From JAFAGX01 sp035622175 (GTDB taxonomy: Bacteria > Acidobacteriota > Terriglobia > Terriglobales > Acidobacteriaceae): DNA of 5,856 bases. A model generated the notes under the pieces. It worked only from the letters and a program-made list of their open reading frames with translations, was not told the origin of the DNA and did no database searches. A program made the position numbers and the translations under genes. The stretch lies in contig DASPVV010000158.1 of NCBI GenBank assembly GCA_035622175.1, forward strand, positions 1-5,856, written 5' to 3'. Below are positions 1 through 5,856 of this stretch, piece after piece (the first letter of the stretch is position 1; each line of letters starts with the position of its first letter).

Positions 1-30
1 AAGCGGCTGCCAGCTTTGGCCGCGCCGGTG
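1..30 (+). repeat. Terminal direct repeat, left copy
   Basis: These 30 bases are identical to 5827-5856, in the same orientation. Both copies lie in the same reading frame (KRLPALAAPV). The simplest reading is that the contig ends overlap on a circular or tandemly repeated molecule with a unit of 5,826 bp. No inverted repeat or transposase accompanies it. Confidence 0.97.
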
Positions 31-186
31 ATAGTTCTGGCTATGGCGTGCTGGGGGGGATGCGGCGGCGGTTCATCGTCAAGTTCCCAGACGACGGGAA
101 CGCCATCGGGGACCTACACGGCGACGATCACTGGAACTTCCAGTAGTTTGAGCAACAATACCTCTGTCACAGTCGTGGTTCAGTGA
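1..186 (+). CDS. C-terminal end of the FG-GAP/Ig-like protein (probable continuation of the gene at 2980-5856)
   Basis: Frame 1 is open from the first base to TGA at 184-186 (61 codons). The first ten codons repeat the last ten of the window (KRLPALAAPV), so this stretch reads as residues 950-1010 of the FG-GAP protein. After the basic RNRKR it gives a hydrophobic run (952-965), Cys966, Cys970, a GGGSSSSS linker and a final beta-strand segment of about 28 residues. That segment (TPSGTYTATITG... to VTVVVQ) closely resembles the end of the first Ig-like domain (TPAGTYSVKVQG... to VSLVIQ, residues 804-831). It therefore supplies the strands that the second Ig-like domain lacks. If the window is not circular, this is instead the tail of a neighbouring paralogue. 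The segment is coding in either case. Confidence 0.85.
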   Translation, partial: KRLPALAAPVIVLAMACWGGCGGGSSSSSQTTGTPSGTYTATITGTSSSLSNNTSVTVVVQ

Positions 187-230
187 GCGGGGGAACATGA
201 AAGCCACAGTTGTCTCTCTCTGGGGGGCTT

Positions 231-250
231 CCTTCCGCCCTTGGCGGAGG
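231..250 (+). terminator. Possible terminator hairpin after the FG-GAP gene
   Basis: TCCGCC-CTT-GGCGGA (234-248) forms a 6-bp GC-rich stem with a 3-nt loop. It extends by two CC/GG pairs across a one-base bulge and begins 45 nt after the TGA at 184-186. There is no U-tract downstream, so intrinsic termination is doubtful. Confidence 0.3.
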
Positions 251-434
251 GGCAAGGTTATTCCCAAGGGTAAATGCGAGATCGGCAGTGCAAGTGTCGC
301 ACTGGCAATTGTCACTTAACCAGTCGTTCCACAGACTGATCTGTCGCTTTGGCTGATCCGGGAGAGTATCCTCCCTAAACTGGATTACATTTTTCCATGC
401 CGACAACTTAGGCTCAGTCGCAGAACGATTCGTT

Positions 435-463
435 CGCGGCATCACGCAAAAACTGGATGCGCG
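435..463 (-). terminator. Possible terminator hairpin after the metallopeptidase gene
   Basis: The arms CGCG-g-CATC (435-443) and GATGCGCG (456-463) pair over 8 bp with one bulged G and a 12-nt loop. The stem begins about 45 nt past the stop of the minus-strand gene. The minus-strand T5 run lies in the loop, not after the stem, so this is not a canonical intrinsic terminator. Confidence 0.25.
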
Positions 464-508
464 ATATGTGACCATAGATAGAGTCGTCGAAAGCGCCGTC
501 GCGGCGGA

Positions 509-2473
509 TCAAGTGTGTTCCTGAAGGTAGGATAAGTGCAGCCGAAATTTAACAGATTGGCCAGGGAAGGCCGCTGGCAGTGGCGGCAAGGGTCTAGACA
601 GAGTGATGCCGTTTAGAGTGGACTGGTCGACGGCATCGTCGCCGGAACTGGAGACTACGTTCATTTCAGAGATGGTTCCATCCTTCAGGATCACAAGCTC
701 CAGCGTGATGTCCTTTGGACTACCGAACCGAAGATTGCTAACCGATGACATGAGGTTCTTGCGAATCGCTTCCATCAAGTTTTTGAAATAAGGACTGAAG
801 TCCACTCCCATCGAGTTGCCAAGAGTACTCAAGCTCGATTGCAGGCGAAGAATGCTAGCCGAATTGCCGGATGCGCTGGCCGATGGGGCATCGCCCGCTG
901 GGCGAAGTTTCGGCGTGGAAGAGCTATCGGAAGGTGAATCGGTTGGAGCATTTTGAGCAGGCAGGATCAGCGGTGCCACGGCTCCCTCCGAAGCCGATTC
1001 ACTCTGAAGCTTCCGGAAAGTGCTGAGAAACTGTCTGAAGTGATCGGCGTTAGTCTTTTCACCAGGATCTCGCGCCCACGCGCTAGCGCGTCGGGCCGCC
1101 AAATCTGCTTCGTCGACCTTGTCTTGGTGGATGAGCACCTGCGCCAGCGCGAGCTGGTATGTGGAGTTCGCCGGCTCGAACGCTACCGCCTTCTGCGCCA
1201 GGGTAAGCGCCTCATCCAGGTTCCGATTGCCGGCTGCAAGGTGCACGGCAAGCAAACTGTAGGGGGGTGCGAACTCGGGGCGTAGGGCAATTGCGCGACG
1301 AAGGTCGTCTTCGATTTGGGGATCGCTTGCTCCCATGCCGGCGTTTGATTTCAAGTAAGCCCGGAGGTAACGAGCGGACCAATTCTGGGGATCGAGAGCA
1401 ATGGCTTGGGAAGCGGATTCCACAGCTTGGTCATGCTGACCCTCGAGAAACTCATCTGCCGCGAGATACTGGTGCGCCAAGGCGATCTTTGGATCATGCT
1501 GCAAAGCTTCGTTCAAGATTGCCTTTCCTTCCTCATACCGACCGCGAACAACCGCAAACCCGCCCCGATATGCCGAGGCTTCGGCATCGGAGAGAGTACG
1601 GAATTTCATCTCATCTTCATTGACTCGTGGTGCGGGATACTTCAAGTACTGAAACGACGGGCTTCGAATGTAGGTTTCGAGATCAGACTGCAACTTACGT
1701 ACATCACCGAATGCTATTCTCGCGGCTTCATCGGGATCACTGACCTGAGTAAGTGCATTCACATATGCATCTAACATGGGTCGATGGGCCATGCGATTGC
1801 CGCCCAGCAACAAGTAATGACTCAGCGCCCATGATTCCGCGTAGAAAACGGACGTCTGGTTGGCTTCGTTGTAATAAGGCGACGAATGGTTAACTTTGAA
1901 AAGGACGTCCAAAGGAATCAAGGTTGTGGTTTGCAGCGCATGGAGCAAGAGAGGGTCAACCTCCCCCATATTCACAGCATTCTCTGTGATTTCTGTGTGA
2001 CCATAGAATTCCGCGAGACCTTCCGCAAGCCACACCGGCAAATTAGGCACGTAAGGCACACTGATGGTGTGGTAGTACTCGTGGTAAATCGTTTCGTAAG
2101 GGTTGAGTCCGCGCGCATCCAGCTGCACAGCCGCATAGAAATCGTTCAGCCGCGCAGCAAAAAAGCCGGCCGGGTGAGAATGGGCTTTCGTCCAGTACTC
2201 CGGAAGCAGCTCCCGCATCGAGCTCTCATCTTTCACCGCCAGAATCGTGACCAGGGGGCTAGGGTGCCGATTGGCATTTTCGAGCAATTGCCGGAAAGCA
2301 GTGCGAATCTGCTCGAACTCGACCGCAACCTTGCGGGCTTGCTTCTCTCCCGCATTGCTGACCACGATGAAATTGGGGCTCCGAACCTCGACCCACGCTT
2401 GCTCTTTGGCTGGGCATAGGGAAGAGAACAGAACAACCATACTCGAGAGGGCGGCGGGACAGAGGCGGCGCAT
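509..2473 (-). CDS. Exported MA-clan metallopeptidase with TPR repeats and TonB-C-like C-terminal domain
   Basis: The 654-residue product is probably an envelope or periplasmic zinc peptidase of the Peptidase_MA-like/DUF1570 type; its substrate is unknown. Residues 1 to about 22 look like a Sec signal peptide with a short Arg-rich n-region. HEYYH at 131-135 is the HExxH motif: His131 and His135 as zinc ligands, Glu132 as the catalytic base. WLAEGLAEF (148-156) supplies Glu151 as the likely third ligand, as in gluzincin WLxEG motifs. Residues 300-470 hold about five TPR units. A Ser/Pro/Ala-rich linker spans 492-545. Residues 555-650 resemble a TonB C-terminal domain (ILKDGTI, SSSGD, RPLPPLP). 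The ATG at 2473 is the first start after an in-frame TAG (2516-2518); no Shine-Dalgarno is visible close to it. The gene is divergent from the FG-GAP gene and convergent with its tail. All motif residues are intact. Confidence 0.93.
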   Translation of the reverse strand: MRRLCPAALSSMVVLFSSLCPAKEQAWVEVRSPNFIVVSNAGEKQARKVAVEFEQIRTAFRQLLENANRHPSPLVTILAVKDESSMRELLPEYWTKAHSHPAGFFAARLNDFYAAVQLDARGLNPYETIYHEYYHTISVPYVPNLPVWLAEGLAEFYGHTEITENAVNMGEVDPLLLHALQTTTLIPLDVLFKVNHSSPYYNEANQTSVFYAESWALSHYLLLGGNRMAHRPMLDAYVNALTQVSDPDEAARIAFGDVRKLQSDLETYIRSPSFQYLKYPAPRVNEDEMKFRTLSDAEASAYRGGFAVVRGRYEEGKAILNEALQHDPKIALAHQYLAADEFLEGQHDQAVESASQAIALDPQNWSARYLRAYLKSNAGMGASDPQIEDDLRRAIALRPEFAPPYSLLAVHLAAGNRNLDEALTLAQKAVAFEPANSTYQLALAQVLIHQDKVDEADLAARRASAWARDPGEKTNADHFRQFLSTFRKLQSESASEGAVAPLILPAQNAPTDSPSDSSSTPKLRPAGDAPSASASGNSASILRLQSSLSTLGNSMGVDFSPYFKNLMEAIRKNLMSSVSNLRFGSPKDITLELVILKDGTISEMNVVSSSGDDAVDQSTLNGITLSRPLPPLPAAFPGQSVKFRLHLSYLQEHT

Positions 2474-2512
2474 ACTGAACCGGCTGGTTAGCTTAGCGCA
2501 GGACCTTCGATT

Positions 2513-2541
2513 TATCTACAGGAAAATACTCGCTACGTCAC
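2513..2541 (-). promoter_or_regulatory. Candidate promoter of the metallopeptidase gene
   Basis: On the minus strand GTGACG (2541-2536, 4/6 match to TTGACA) is separated by exactly 17 bp from TAGATA (2518-2513, a weak -10). It lies about 40 nt upstream of the ATG at 2473. The placement is right and the match is weak. Confidence 0.25.
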
Positions 2542-2807
2542 CTTGGGCCTCCGGTTGCGTCGAACCGAGTTCAACTCCTCTCGAGAGCAGGCTAGAAGGA
2601 GCTAACCGGAAAACTCGCTGCTGCCTAGGGCCGCTGGCGGCGGGCCGCAAACCCGGCTTGCCCCGGCCTTGCCGAACATCCTGCCGACAACCAGATTGTG
2701 TTGTACATAAGCACTAGCAGATCAAGGCACAACATGACCCTGAAGGTTACAATGCAATACCTTAGGGGCATTTCCTATCACACCTCTCAGTCTTCGAGCG
2801 CACATTT

Positions 2808-2838
2808 TTGTGTGTTTTTCGAAACTTTGACAGATAAT
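2808..2838 (+). promoter_or_regulatory. Candidate promoter of the FG-GAP gene
   Basis: A perfect TTGACA (2827-2832) is followed at once by GATAAT (2833-2838), a 5/6 match to a -10 box. The two cannot work together because there is no spacer. Either GATAAT is the -10 box with a poor -35 (TTGTGT, 2808-2813, 19-bp spacing), or TTGACA is the -35 with no good -10 near 2850. Transcription from either would leave a 5' leader of over 100 nt before the ATG at 2980. This is a sequence match only. Confidence 0.25.
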
Positions 2839-2966
2839 GTGGGTTGCAAAACGTTGGGAGTCGCCCTCGCCGTCATTTGTGCTTCAACAGGATTCATGCC
2901 ACTTAGATATCCATTAGTCTACTAACTGCGTCGGTGCTCGGCAGTAGATTGAAGATCTGCGAACTT

Positions 2967-2971
2967 AGGAG
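2967..2971 (+). promoter_or_regulatory. Ribosome binding site of the FG-GAP gene
   Basis: AGGAG lies 8 nt upstream of the ATG at 2980. This is close to ideal spacing and fixes the start, since the frame is closed upstream by TGA at 2950-2952. Confidence 0.85.
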
Positions 2972-2979
2972 TTCTGGCC

Positions 2980-5856
2980 ATGAGTCGTGCGGGTTCGCCT
3001 ATCACCTATGTTTCCCTTGGTTTGCTATTCTTAGCGGTTTCTGCGCGCGCACAAGTCACTTTCTTCCAACCGTCGACCTCCTACGGAGGCACGGGTTCTC
3101 TATTCACGGCGGATTTTAATGGGGACGGCAAGCCCGACCTACTGAGCGGTTCGCTGGTGGAGCTCGGGAATGGAAATGGGACCTTCACCGCCGGCGTTAC
3201 CGTACCGGGCACGCCGCTGGCGGTAGCTGACTTCAATGGGGATGGTACGCCCGATATTCTGGAGCAGGGAACCGGGACACTCCTGGTTCTATTAGGCAAC
3301 GGTAACGGGACGTTTCAGTCGCCGATCAGCACCAGCAGTGGCGCAAATCTCAGCCCAATCGCAGCCGGCAATCTGACGGCAACGAGCGAAGCAGATGTGG
3401 TCGGCGCCTACAATGGCTCCCTGTATGTCTACCTTAGCAACGGTAACGGGACGTTTGCCGCGGGAGTTCCTTACAACCTGTCGCTCGCCTCTGGCGAATA
3501 TGCCGTTAACATAGTCCTGGGTGACGTCAACGCAGATGGAAAAACGGATGTCACGGTCATAACCCAAGGCGGCTCTACCGGCGCTGGACGGATCATTGTT
3601 TTTCTGGGAAACGGTGATGGTACCCTCAAAACTCCGCCGCTGACCTCGACCGGCGCGTATGCTTCTGGAGGATTTCAGGTATCCGCCGTTGAAGCCACCT
3701 TTAATGGGGGCAACTTTCCCGATCTCGTCATCGACTCTCAACAAGGCGTCTGTAATCCAACCTGTTCGATTGGCTATAACATCTCGTTGCTAGTCGGGAA
3801 TGGAGACGGCACGTTCAAGGCACCGACCGTCGCCATTGCGGGAGTCAACGGAGCGCTCGCTGTCGCTGACTTCAACGGAGACGGGAATCTGGATTTGGCC
3901 GTCGAAGCTGACCCCACCGTCGCCGAAGTCTACCTGGGAAATGGCGCAGGTGCATTTTCAAACTCCAGTAGTTACGTCCTTAGCCTGCCGGGGTTCCCGG
4001 GCATGACCATTCCGAGCTACATGGCCGTCGCCGATTTTAATCTCGATGGAAAGCCGGACATCGCGGCGGGTAACGTCGTACTCCTGGGAAATGGGAACGG
4101 GACATTCCAGGGCGTTCAATTGGGAATCTCGCCGGACACTGCCGGCCCCATCGCCATTGGGGATTTCGCGAACAACGGTATACCTTACGTGGCCATGCTG
4201 TCGAGCGGAGTGATAGACGCGCAATACGTCTACTCCGTCGACATTTTCAGTAATAACGGCGGCGGTTTGTTGTCGCTGATCAACACCTACCCGCTGCAAG
4301 CAGCGGGCTCTGGCATAGTTGCTGCAGACCTGAATGGAGATGGCAATCTCGATCTCGTGGTGACCAGCACTGATTCAACAACCCAAAATTGGAGTTACAG
4401 CGTTTTGCTGGGCAATGGGAACGGCAGTTTTCAGTCGCCTGTCTTCTATGCACAAGGCATCGTAGGTAATGCGAGTAGCCCCCCCATCATCGGCGATTTC
4501 AACAATGACGGAAAACCTGACTTCGCCGTACAGGCCGGCACCCAGTCTGTGGCAGTTTTACTGGGGAATGGCGATGGCACCTTCGCCAATCCGGTCTATT
4601 ATTTCGACAACGGTGCTGCTGCCATAATGGCAGCCGACTTTACCGGCAACGGCAATCTGGACATTGCAGCCGGCTCAAACGGGCAGACGGGCATTCTCTA
4701 CGGCAACGGTAATGGCACATTCCAACCCGTCGTCTTCCCTCCAAGCCTAAACAACTTTGTGGCAAGATTTACCGGCGATTTCAACAATGATGGCAAGCCC
4801 GACTTGTTCTCAGGGACACAGGTTGCCTTAGGGAACGGCAACGGTACCTTCACCCTCGAGACTCCCATCTCTTGTCCCGCGGGAGAAAGCTGTACGGCGT
4901 ATACCATCGGCGACCTCACTGGTGACGGTATTCTGGACGTCCTTTCCTGGTGGGGGGATCAGCCTGAGGGAACCGGCGTTTTCCTGGGAAATGGCAACGG
5001 CACTTTCGGTCCCCTTATCGACATAGCCGGCTATCTCGGTTCCCGCTCAGCAGTGATCATGGACATGAATGGCGACGGCAAGGCGGACATCGTTTTTCCA
5101 ATGTCGGTCTCATATTACGTACCGTCGCTCGTAGTCAATGGAGTGGGAGTCCTGCTCAACACAACGCCACCAAACTTCGTCCTGTTGCCATCCCCACTTA
5201 CACCGGCAACAGTCACGGCCGGGAACTCAGCGACCTCGACGGTCGCAATTACGCCGACCTTTGGATTCAACAGCACCGTGACGCTCTCCTGCATTGGACT
5301 GCCGAGCGCAGCGAGTTGCGCTTTCAGTCCGGCTTCCATCGCGAACGCCTCGGGCACATCGAACCTGACGATCACGACCGGTTCGAGCACCCCGGCAGGT
5401 ACGTACTCGGTAAAAGTTCAGGGAACCTCGGGCTCGCTGGTGAACAGCGCAACCGTGTCTCTAGTGATCCAAGGTCCACCAGATTTCGCGCTTGGTCCAG
5501 CATCCGGGGAATCGACCTCGCAAACCATCACCGCCGGGCAAAGCGCCAAATACAACTTGATGGTCACGCCGGCAGGCTCGTTCACCGGGACGGTCAACCT
5601 GAGCTGCAGCATTAAGCCGGCGGTGACGCCTGCGGCCACCTGCAGCCTCTCGAGTTCGTCGGTGAAGATCACGGGCAGCAGTGGTCAGCCGGTCACGGTT
5701 ACGGTAGGGACGGCAGCAGCCACCGCGACGGGCACGATCTCCGATGTTGACTTTCCGGCGAGATGGCTGGCCATGGCGTGGATGGGCGGGTTATTTGTCT
5801 CGGGATGGCTGTGGCTGCGCAACCGCAAGCGGCTGCCAGCTTTGGCCGCGCCGGTG
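2980..5856 (+). CDS. Secreted FG-GAP/VCBS beta-propeller protein with Ig-like domains (main part, continues at window position 31)
   Basis: This gene encodes a large exported protein, probably a surface or secreted binding or adhesion protein; its ligand cannot be told. The ATG follows AGGAG (2967-2971) by 8 nt, and an in-frame TGA at 2950-2952 excludes an earlier start. Residues 1-24 form a Sec signal peptide with hydrophobic core VSLGLLFLAV and cleavage after ARA. Residues 45 to about 730 hold 14 FG-GAP units, each with a Ca-binding loop such as DFNGDGKPD and a following LGNGNGTF. Residues 731-831 are an Ig-like domain, and 835 to about 912 begin a second. A hydrophobic segment (929-946) follows, then RNRKR. 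Cys pairs at 258/262, 632/638, 771/780 and 876/888 suit an oxidising compartment. The frame is open for 959 codons up to the last base; the tail at 1-186 completes 1,010 residues if the ends join. The fold is clear; the function is not. Confidence 0.93.
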   Translation, partial: MSRAGSPITYVSLGLLFLAVSARAQVTFFQPSTSYGGTGSLFTADFNGDGKPDLLSGSLVELGNGNGTFTAGVTVPGTPLAVADFNGDGTPDILEQGTGTLLVLLGNGNGTFQSPISTSSGANLSPIAAGNLTATSEADVVGAYNGSLYVYLSNGNGTFAAGVPYNLSLASGEYAVNIVLGDVNADGKTDVTVITQGGSTGAGRIIVFLGNGDGTLKTPPLTSTGAYASGGFQVSAVEATFNGGNFPDLVIDSQQGVCNPTCSIGYNISLLVGNGDGTFKAPTVAIAGVNGALAVADFNGDGNLDLAVEADPTVAEVYLGNGAGAFSNSSSYVLSLPGFPGMTIPSYMAVADFNLDGKPDIAAGNVVLLGNGNGTFQGVQLGISPDTAGPIAIGDFANNGIPYVAMLSSGVIDAQYVYSVDIFSNNGGGLLSLINTYPLQAAGSGIVAADLNGDGNLDLVVTSTDSTTQNWSYSVLLGNGNGSFQSPVFYAQGIVGNASSPPIIGDFNNDGKPDFAVQAGTQSVAVLLGNGDGTFANPVYYFDNGAAAIMAADFTGNGNLDIAAGSNGQTGILYGNGNGTFQPVVFPPSLNNFVARFTGDFNNDGKPDLFSGTQVALGNGNGTFTLETPISCPAGESCTAYTIGDLTGDGILDVLSWWGDQPEGTGVFLGNGNGTFGPLIDIAGYLGSRSAVIMDMNGDGKADIVFPMSVSYYVPSLVVNGVGVLLNTTPPNFVLLPSPLTPATVTAGNSATSTVAITPTFGFNSTVTLSCIGLPSAASCAFSPASIANASGTSNLTITTGSSTPAGTYSVKVQGTSGSLVNSATVSLVIQGPPDFALGPASGESTSQTITAGQSAKYNLMVTPAGSFTGTVNLSCSIKPAVTPAATCSLSSSSVKITGSSGQPVTVTVGTAAATATGTISDVDFPARWLAMAWMGGLFVSGWLWLRNRKRLPALAAPV
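3112..5169 (+). repeat. Array of 14 FG-GAP/VCBS-type coding repeats
   Basis: Units of roughly 40-60 codons each pair a Ca-binding loop with an LGNGNGTF-like turn. Loops begin near residues 45, 84, 131, 182, 240, 297, 352, 395, 450, 506, 553, 600, 645 and 695. The loops at 131, 240 and 395 have lost acidic or Asn ligands, and the LGNGNGTF partner is degenerate in units 8 and 14. Fourteen units would fit two seven-bladed integrin-type propellers. DNA similarity between units is mostly low, although an identical 20-base segment occurs at 3296-3315 and 3437-3456, 141 bp (47 codons) apart. That suggests old duplication with some recent homogenisation. Confidence 0.85.
5170..5715 (+). repeat. Two Ig-like domain copies, the second incomplete here
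   Basis: Copy 1 (residues 731-831) and copy 2 (835 to about 912) share a pattern. Each opens with PxF, then has a TAGxSA strand, an MVTP or AITP strand, a TVxLSC strand, a second Cys 9-12 residues later, a Ser-rich turn and a T-rich strand. Copy 1 ends in TPAGTYSVKVQG... VSLVIQ. Copy 2 breaks off before that ending and runs into a hydrophobic hairpin. The matching ending appears at window positions 100-183, beyond the join. Confidence 0.75.
5827..5856 (+). repeat. Terminal direct repeat, right copy
   Basis: This is the second exact copy of bases 1-30. It is codon-aligned with the FG-GAP gene that starts at 2980: base 5827 opens codon 950. A 30-base overlap would also arise from an assembler using k=31 at a self-looping node, so it does not by itself prove a biological repeat. 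Confidence 0.97.

Larger units (their letters stand above)
187..508. other. 322-bp convergent intergenic region, no gene recognised
   Basis: This lies between the stop of the FG-GAP tail (+) and the stop of the peptidase gene (-). It contains several hairpin-forming stretches, including CAGTGC-N7-GCACTG (286-304) and the interrupted palindrome GAACGA-T-TCGTTC (423-435). A minus-strand open frame crosses it and runs into the FG-GAP tail, but shows no domain, signal peptide or ribosome binding site, so it is not called as a gene. Confidence 0.6.
2474..2979. other. 506-bp divergent intergenic region
   Basis: No convincing gene is present; short open frames here lack ribosome binding sites and recognisable composition. 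The part nearer the peptidase gene has small inverted repeats: CGGTT/AACCG (2552-2556 and 2563-2567), the perfect palindrome CTCTCGAGAG (2578-2587), and GCCGC-TG-GCGGC (2630-2641) in a GC-rich patch. The half nearer the FG-GAP gene is more AT-rich, with GTTT-TTCG-AAAC (2814-2825) and TTAGT-CT-ACTAA (2914-2925), plus the promoter-like and ribosome-binding sites listed separately. Two one-mismatch DnaA-box-like 9-mers lie at 2512-2520 (+) and 2702-2710 (-). Confidence 0.6.

Noticed and set aside
1..30. Terminal repeat as a transposon end or LTR
   Set aside because: The copies are direct, lie inside a coding frame, and no transposase, integrase or target-site pattern accompanies them.
1..186. 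Left-edge coding stretch as a pseudogene remnant or separate small lipoprotein
   Set aside because: It has no start codon with a ribosome binding site before the hydrophobic run, and it joins perfectly in frame with the gene open at the right edge.
167..475. Minus-strand open frame of 102 codons in the convergent spacer
   Set aside because: It overlaps the end of the FG-GAP coding tail, has no ribosome binding site, signal peptide, membrane segment or recognisable domain, and its composition (Cys- and Pro-rich, uneven) looks like translated non-coding DNA.
2620..2680. GC-rich inverted repeats as a terminator or REP-like element
   Set aside because: There is no T-tract, no gene ends nearby on either strand, and no second copy occurs in the window to show that it is repetitive.
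2247..2717. Plus-strand open frame of 156 codons opposite the 5' end of the peptidase gene
   Set aside because: Most of it is antisense to the well-supported metallopeptidase signal peptide and N-terminal domain; it is a shadow frame.
2698..2925. Plus-strand open frame of 75 codons in the divergent intergenic region
   Set aside because: It runs through the promoter-like elements, has no Shine-Dalgarno sequence and shows no recognisable domain.
3296..3456. Short repeated DNA segments that could suggest a CRISPR array
   Set aside because: They encode the LGNGNGTF turns of FG-GAP units in frame, with coding spacers of variable length; they are protein repeats.

Overview
The window holds two large genes and two intergenic regions, about 5.8 kb in all. 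It is most likely from an Acidobacteriota-type soil bacterium. That assignment is inferred from gene style: a secreted FG-GAP protein with Cys-containing Ig-like repeats and a basic/hydrophobic/CGGG-Ser tail, and a TPR metallopeptidase ending in a TonB-C-like domain. No marker gene confirms it.

The first 30 bases (1-30) are identical to the last 30 (5827-5856), in the same orientation and in the same reading frame. The large plus-strand gene starting at 2980 is still open at 5856. Translation continues without a break from position 31 to a TGA at 184-186. Read this way, the window is one turn of a 5,826-bp circle (or one unit of a tandem array), and the gene encodes a 1,010-residue protein. 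The main alternative is a linear contig broken at a 30-bp sequence shared by two neighbouring paralogues.

Layout: 1-186 is the 3' end of the FG-GAP gene (+). 187-508 is a convergent intergenic region with hairpins. 509-2473 (-) encodes an exported MA-clan metallopeptidase with TPRs and a TonB-C-like C-terminus. 2474-2979 is a divergent intergenic region with candidate promoters for both genes and a clear ribosome binding site for the plus-strand one. 2980-5856 (+) is the body of the FG-GAP gene: signal peptide, 14 FG-GAP units (enough for two seven-bladed propellers), one complete Ig-like domain, and a second Ig-like domain interrupted by a hydrophobic hairpin.

Both products appear to be exported, one as a surface or secreted binding protein and one as a periplasmic or envelope protease with protein-interaction domains. 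A functional link rests only on their adjacency. I see no replication, partition, mobilisation, transposase, integrase, toxin, CRISPR, tRNA or rRNA gene, so if the circle is real its mode of maintenance is unexplained.
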